Part shown: piece after piece, positions 63,357-64,000 of the stretch
How the letters are laid out: each line of letters opens with the position of its first letter
How positions within the stretch are numbered: position 1 is the first letter of the stretch
Source: Desulfopila sp. IMCC35008
Lineage (GTDB): Bacteria > Desulfobacterota > Desulfobulbia > Desulfobulbales > Desulfocapsaceae
NCBI RefSeq assembly: GCF_010646885.2
Contig: NZ_CP050700.1
Coordinates: forward strand, 1,247,501-1,311,500
Direction: 5' to 3'
Length of the DNA stretch: 64,000 bases
Made by a program: the position numbers and the translations under genes
The notes under the pieces: generated by a model
What the model was told of the DNA's origin: nothing
Databases searched by the model: none
What the model saw: the letters and a program-made list of their open reading frames with translations, nothing else

Positions 63357-64000
63357 TTTCCCAGATATCACTCTTAACCTTGTTAAGCTGAAACGATACA
63401 TCCAGAAATTTCTTTATCGTTTCCATATTGGTCAGGGTGTGACTTGTAGGGTTACCGGTGAGGAAACGACCGGTACCAGCCTGGGCCATGTTTCCGAGTT
63501 GAACGATATCAAGGTGTTCATCGCTGACCTGAAACTTTTCCCTCACAATGTTAAGTTCCCTTATGGCTATATGGCCGGGGAGCTGGGCGCAGACCGCCTT
63601 GCACCCTATGTGGTTAAAGGTACGGGTTGTTAGTTCAAGCGGTGCTGGTTTTTGCGCCGGTGTAACTGAGATTTGTATCTTGCCACCTCCGGCCGGGTAA
63701 AAGCCGGGCTGTATCATCTCCGCCTCAGTCTCCACTCTCATTTTTGCCAGGAGCGGCAGGAAGGTTTTCTGGTGGAAATCAAAAAGCCGTGCCGTCGGGT
63801 TATGGGTGCCACCCTCAAGGGTTATTGTTGAAGGTCCCGCTGCTGCCAGAAGTGCAGGTAAAACAGCCTGAAAGACCAGTGAGCAGCTACCTGCGGTACC
63901 GAGAGCACAGTGGTAATTGCCAGAGTGGATGGCTCCCGGTGAAAATGTAAATCCCCGGGAACCGATCCCCCCTCCATGGACCTGGGCTTTGCTGAAATTG
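63346..64000 (-). CDS. rtcA: RNA 3'-terminal phosphate cyclase (partial, runs off right edge)
   Basis: C-terminal part of RtcA, which turns RNA 3'-phosphate ends into 2',3'-cyclic phosphate using ATP. The reading frame is open to position 64000 without a start, so the gene continues beyond the window. Visible blocks: 'VHGGGIGSRGFTFSPGAIHS', 'LGTAGSCSLVFQAVLPALL', 'LEGGTHNPTARLFDFH', 'GFYPAGGGKIQISV', 'AQLPGHIAIREL' and the probable catalytic histidine in 'GNPTSHTLTNM'. No RtcB partner is visible in the window. It is convergent with recD and overlaps it tail to tail. Confidence 0.92.
   Translation of the reverse strand, partial: NFSKAQVHGGGIGSRGFTFSPGAIHSGNYHCALGTAGSCSLVFQAVLPALLAAAGPSTITLEGGTHNPTARLFDFHQKTFLPLLAKMRVETEAEMIQPGFYPAGGGKIQISVTPAQKPAPLELTTRTFNHIGCKAVCAQLPGHIAIRELNIVREKFQVSDEHLDIVQLGNMAQAGTGRFLTGNPTSHTLTNMETIKKFLDVSFQLNKVKSDIWEIRL

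Overview
The window reads as chromosomal DNA of a Gram-negative anaerobe, most likely a member of the Desulfobacterota close to the Desulfobulbales. This is inferred from a complex I operon with no NADH-input subunits (no nuoE, nuoF or nuoG), a menaquinone-type UbiE/MenG, an ADP-forming acyl-CoA synthetase and the general gene style. No 16S sequence is inside the window to confirm it.

Layout. Positions 1-600 (minus strand) hold the promoter region and leader of a ribosomal RNA operon whose 16S gene lies just off the left edge: four good sigma70-type promoters in tandem, each with a 17-bp spacer, then a boxA-like element and a strong hairpin. Positions 847-18642 (plus strand) are an accessory block. 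It holds a type I secretion ABC transporter, its membrane-fusion protein, a HlyC-type protein acyltransferase, a TolC-like outer-membrane channel, two lipoproteins and a 3,133-residue secreted protein, followed by a third lipoprotein. The giant protein has a Tle1/DUF2235-type alpha/beta-hydrolase at its N-terminus, a helical and hydrophobic middle, about 15 cadherin-like repeats partly arranged as alternating A/B pairs, and a calcium-loop C-terminus. Positions 18643-19457 carry no recognisable gene. A spermidine-synthase-like membrane protein and an ADP-forming acyl-CoA synthetase follow (19536-24052).

Positions 24369-26696 (minus) encode a membrane/coiled-coil protein and an M48 peptidase. 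Positions 26843-38339 (minus) are the nuo operon, in the order A-B-C-D-H-I-J-K, an MrpD-like subunit, an 83-residue membrane protein, an L-like subunit, M and N. That gives four antiporter-like subunits instead of three. A perfect FNR-type box lies upstream of nuoA, and a LysR regulator is divergent. Then come truA/argC and rpsI/rplM with a tRNA-Gly (minus); hisB, a lipoprotein, a TtcA-like ATPase, a DUF89 protein, asnS, ubiE/menG and an acyl-CoA ligase (plus); a double-domain CDP-alcohol phosphatidyltransferase, a DUF1820 protein and a MOSC protein (minus); a universal stress protein and two unrecognised proteins; recC-recB-recD (plus); and the 3' part of rtcA (minus) running off the right edge.

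The most interesting system is the type I secretion operon. The sequence supports a self-contained cassette that would make, probably acylate, and export a giant calcium-dependent surface or secreted protein carrying a predicted lipase-like hydrolase at its tip. The two lipoproteins encoded just upstream are candidate self-protection or surface partners. The functional reading is inference from domain architecture. Start codons were chosen by Shine-Dalgarno sequence and gene overlap where several were possible.
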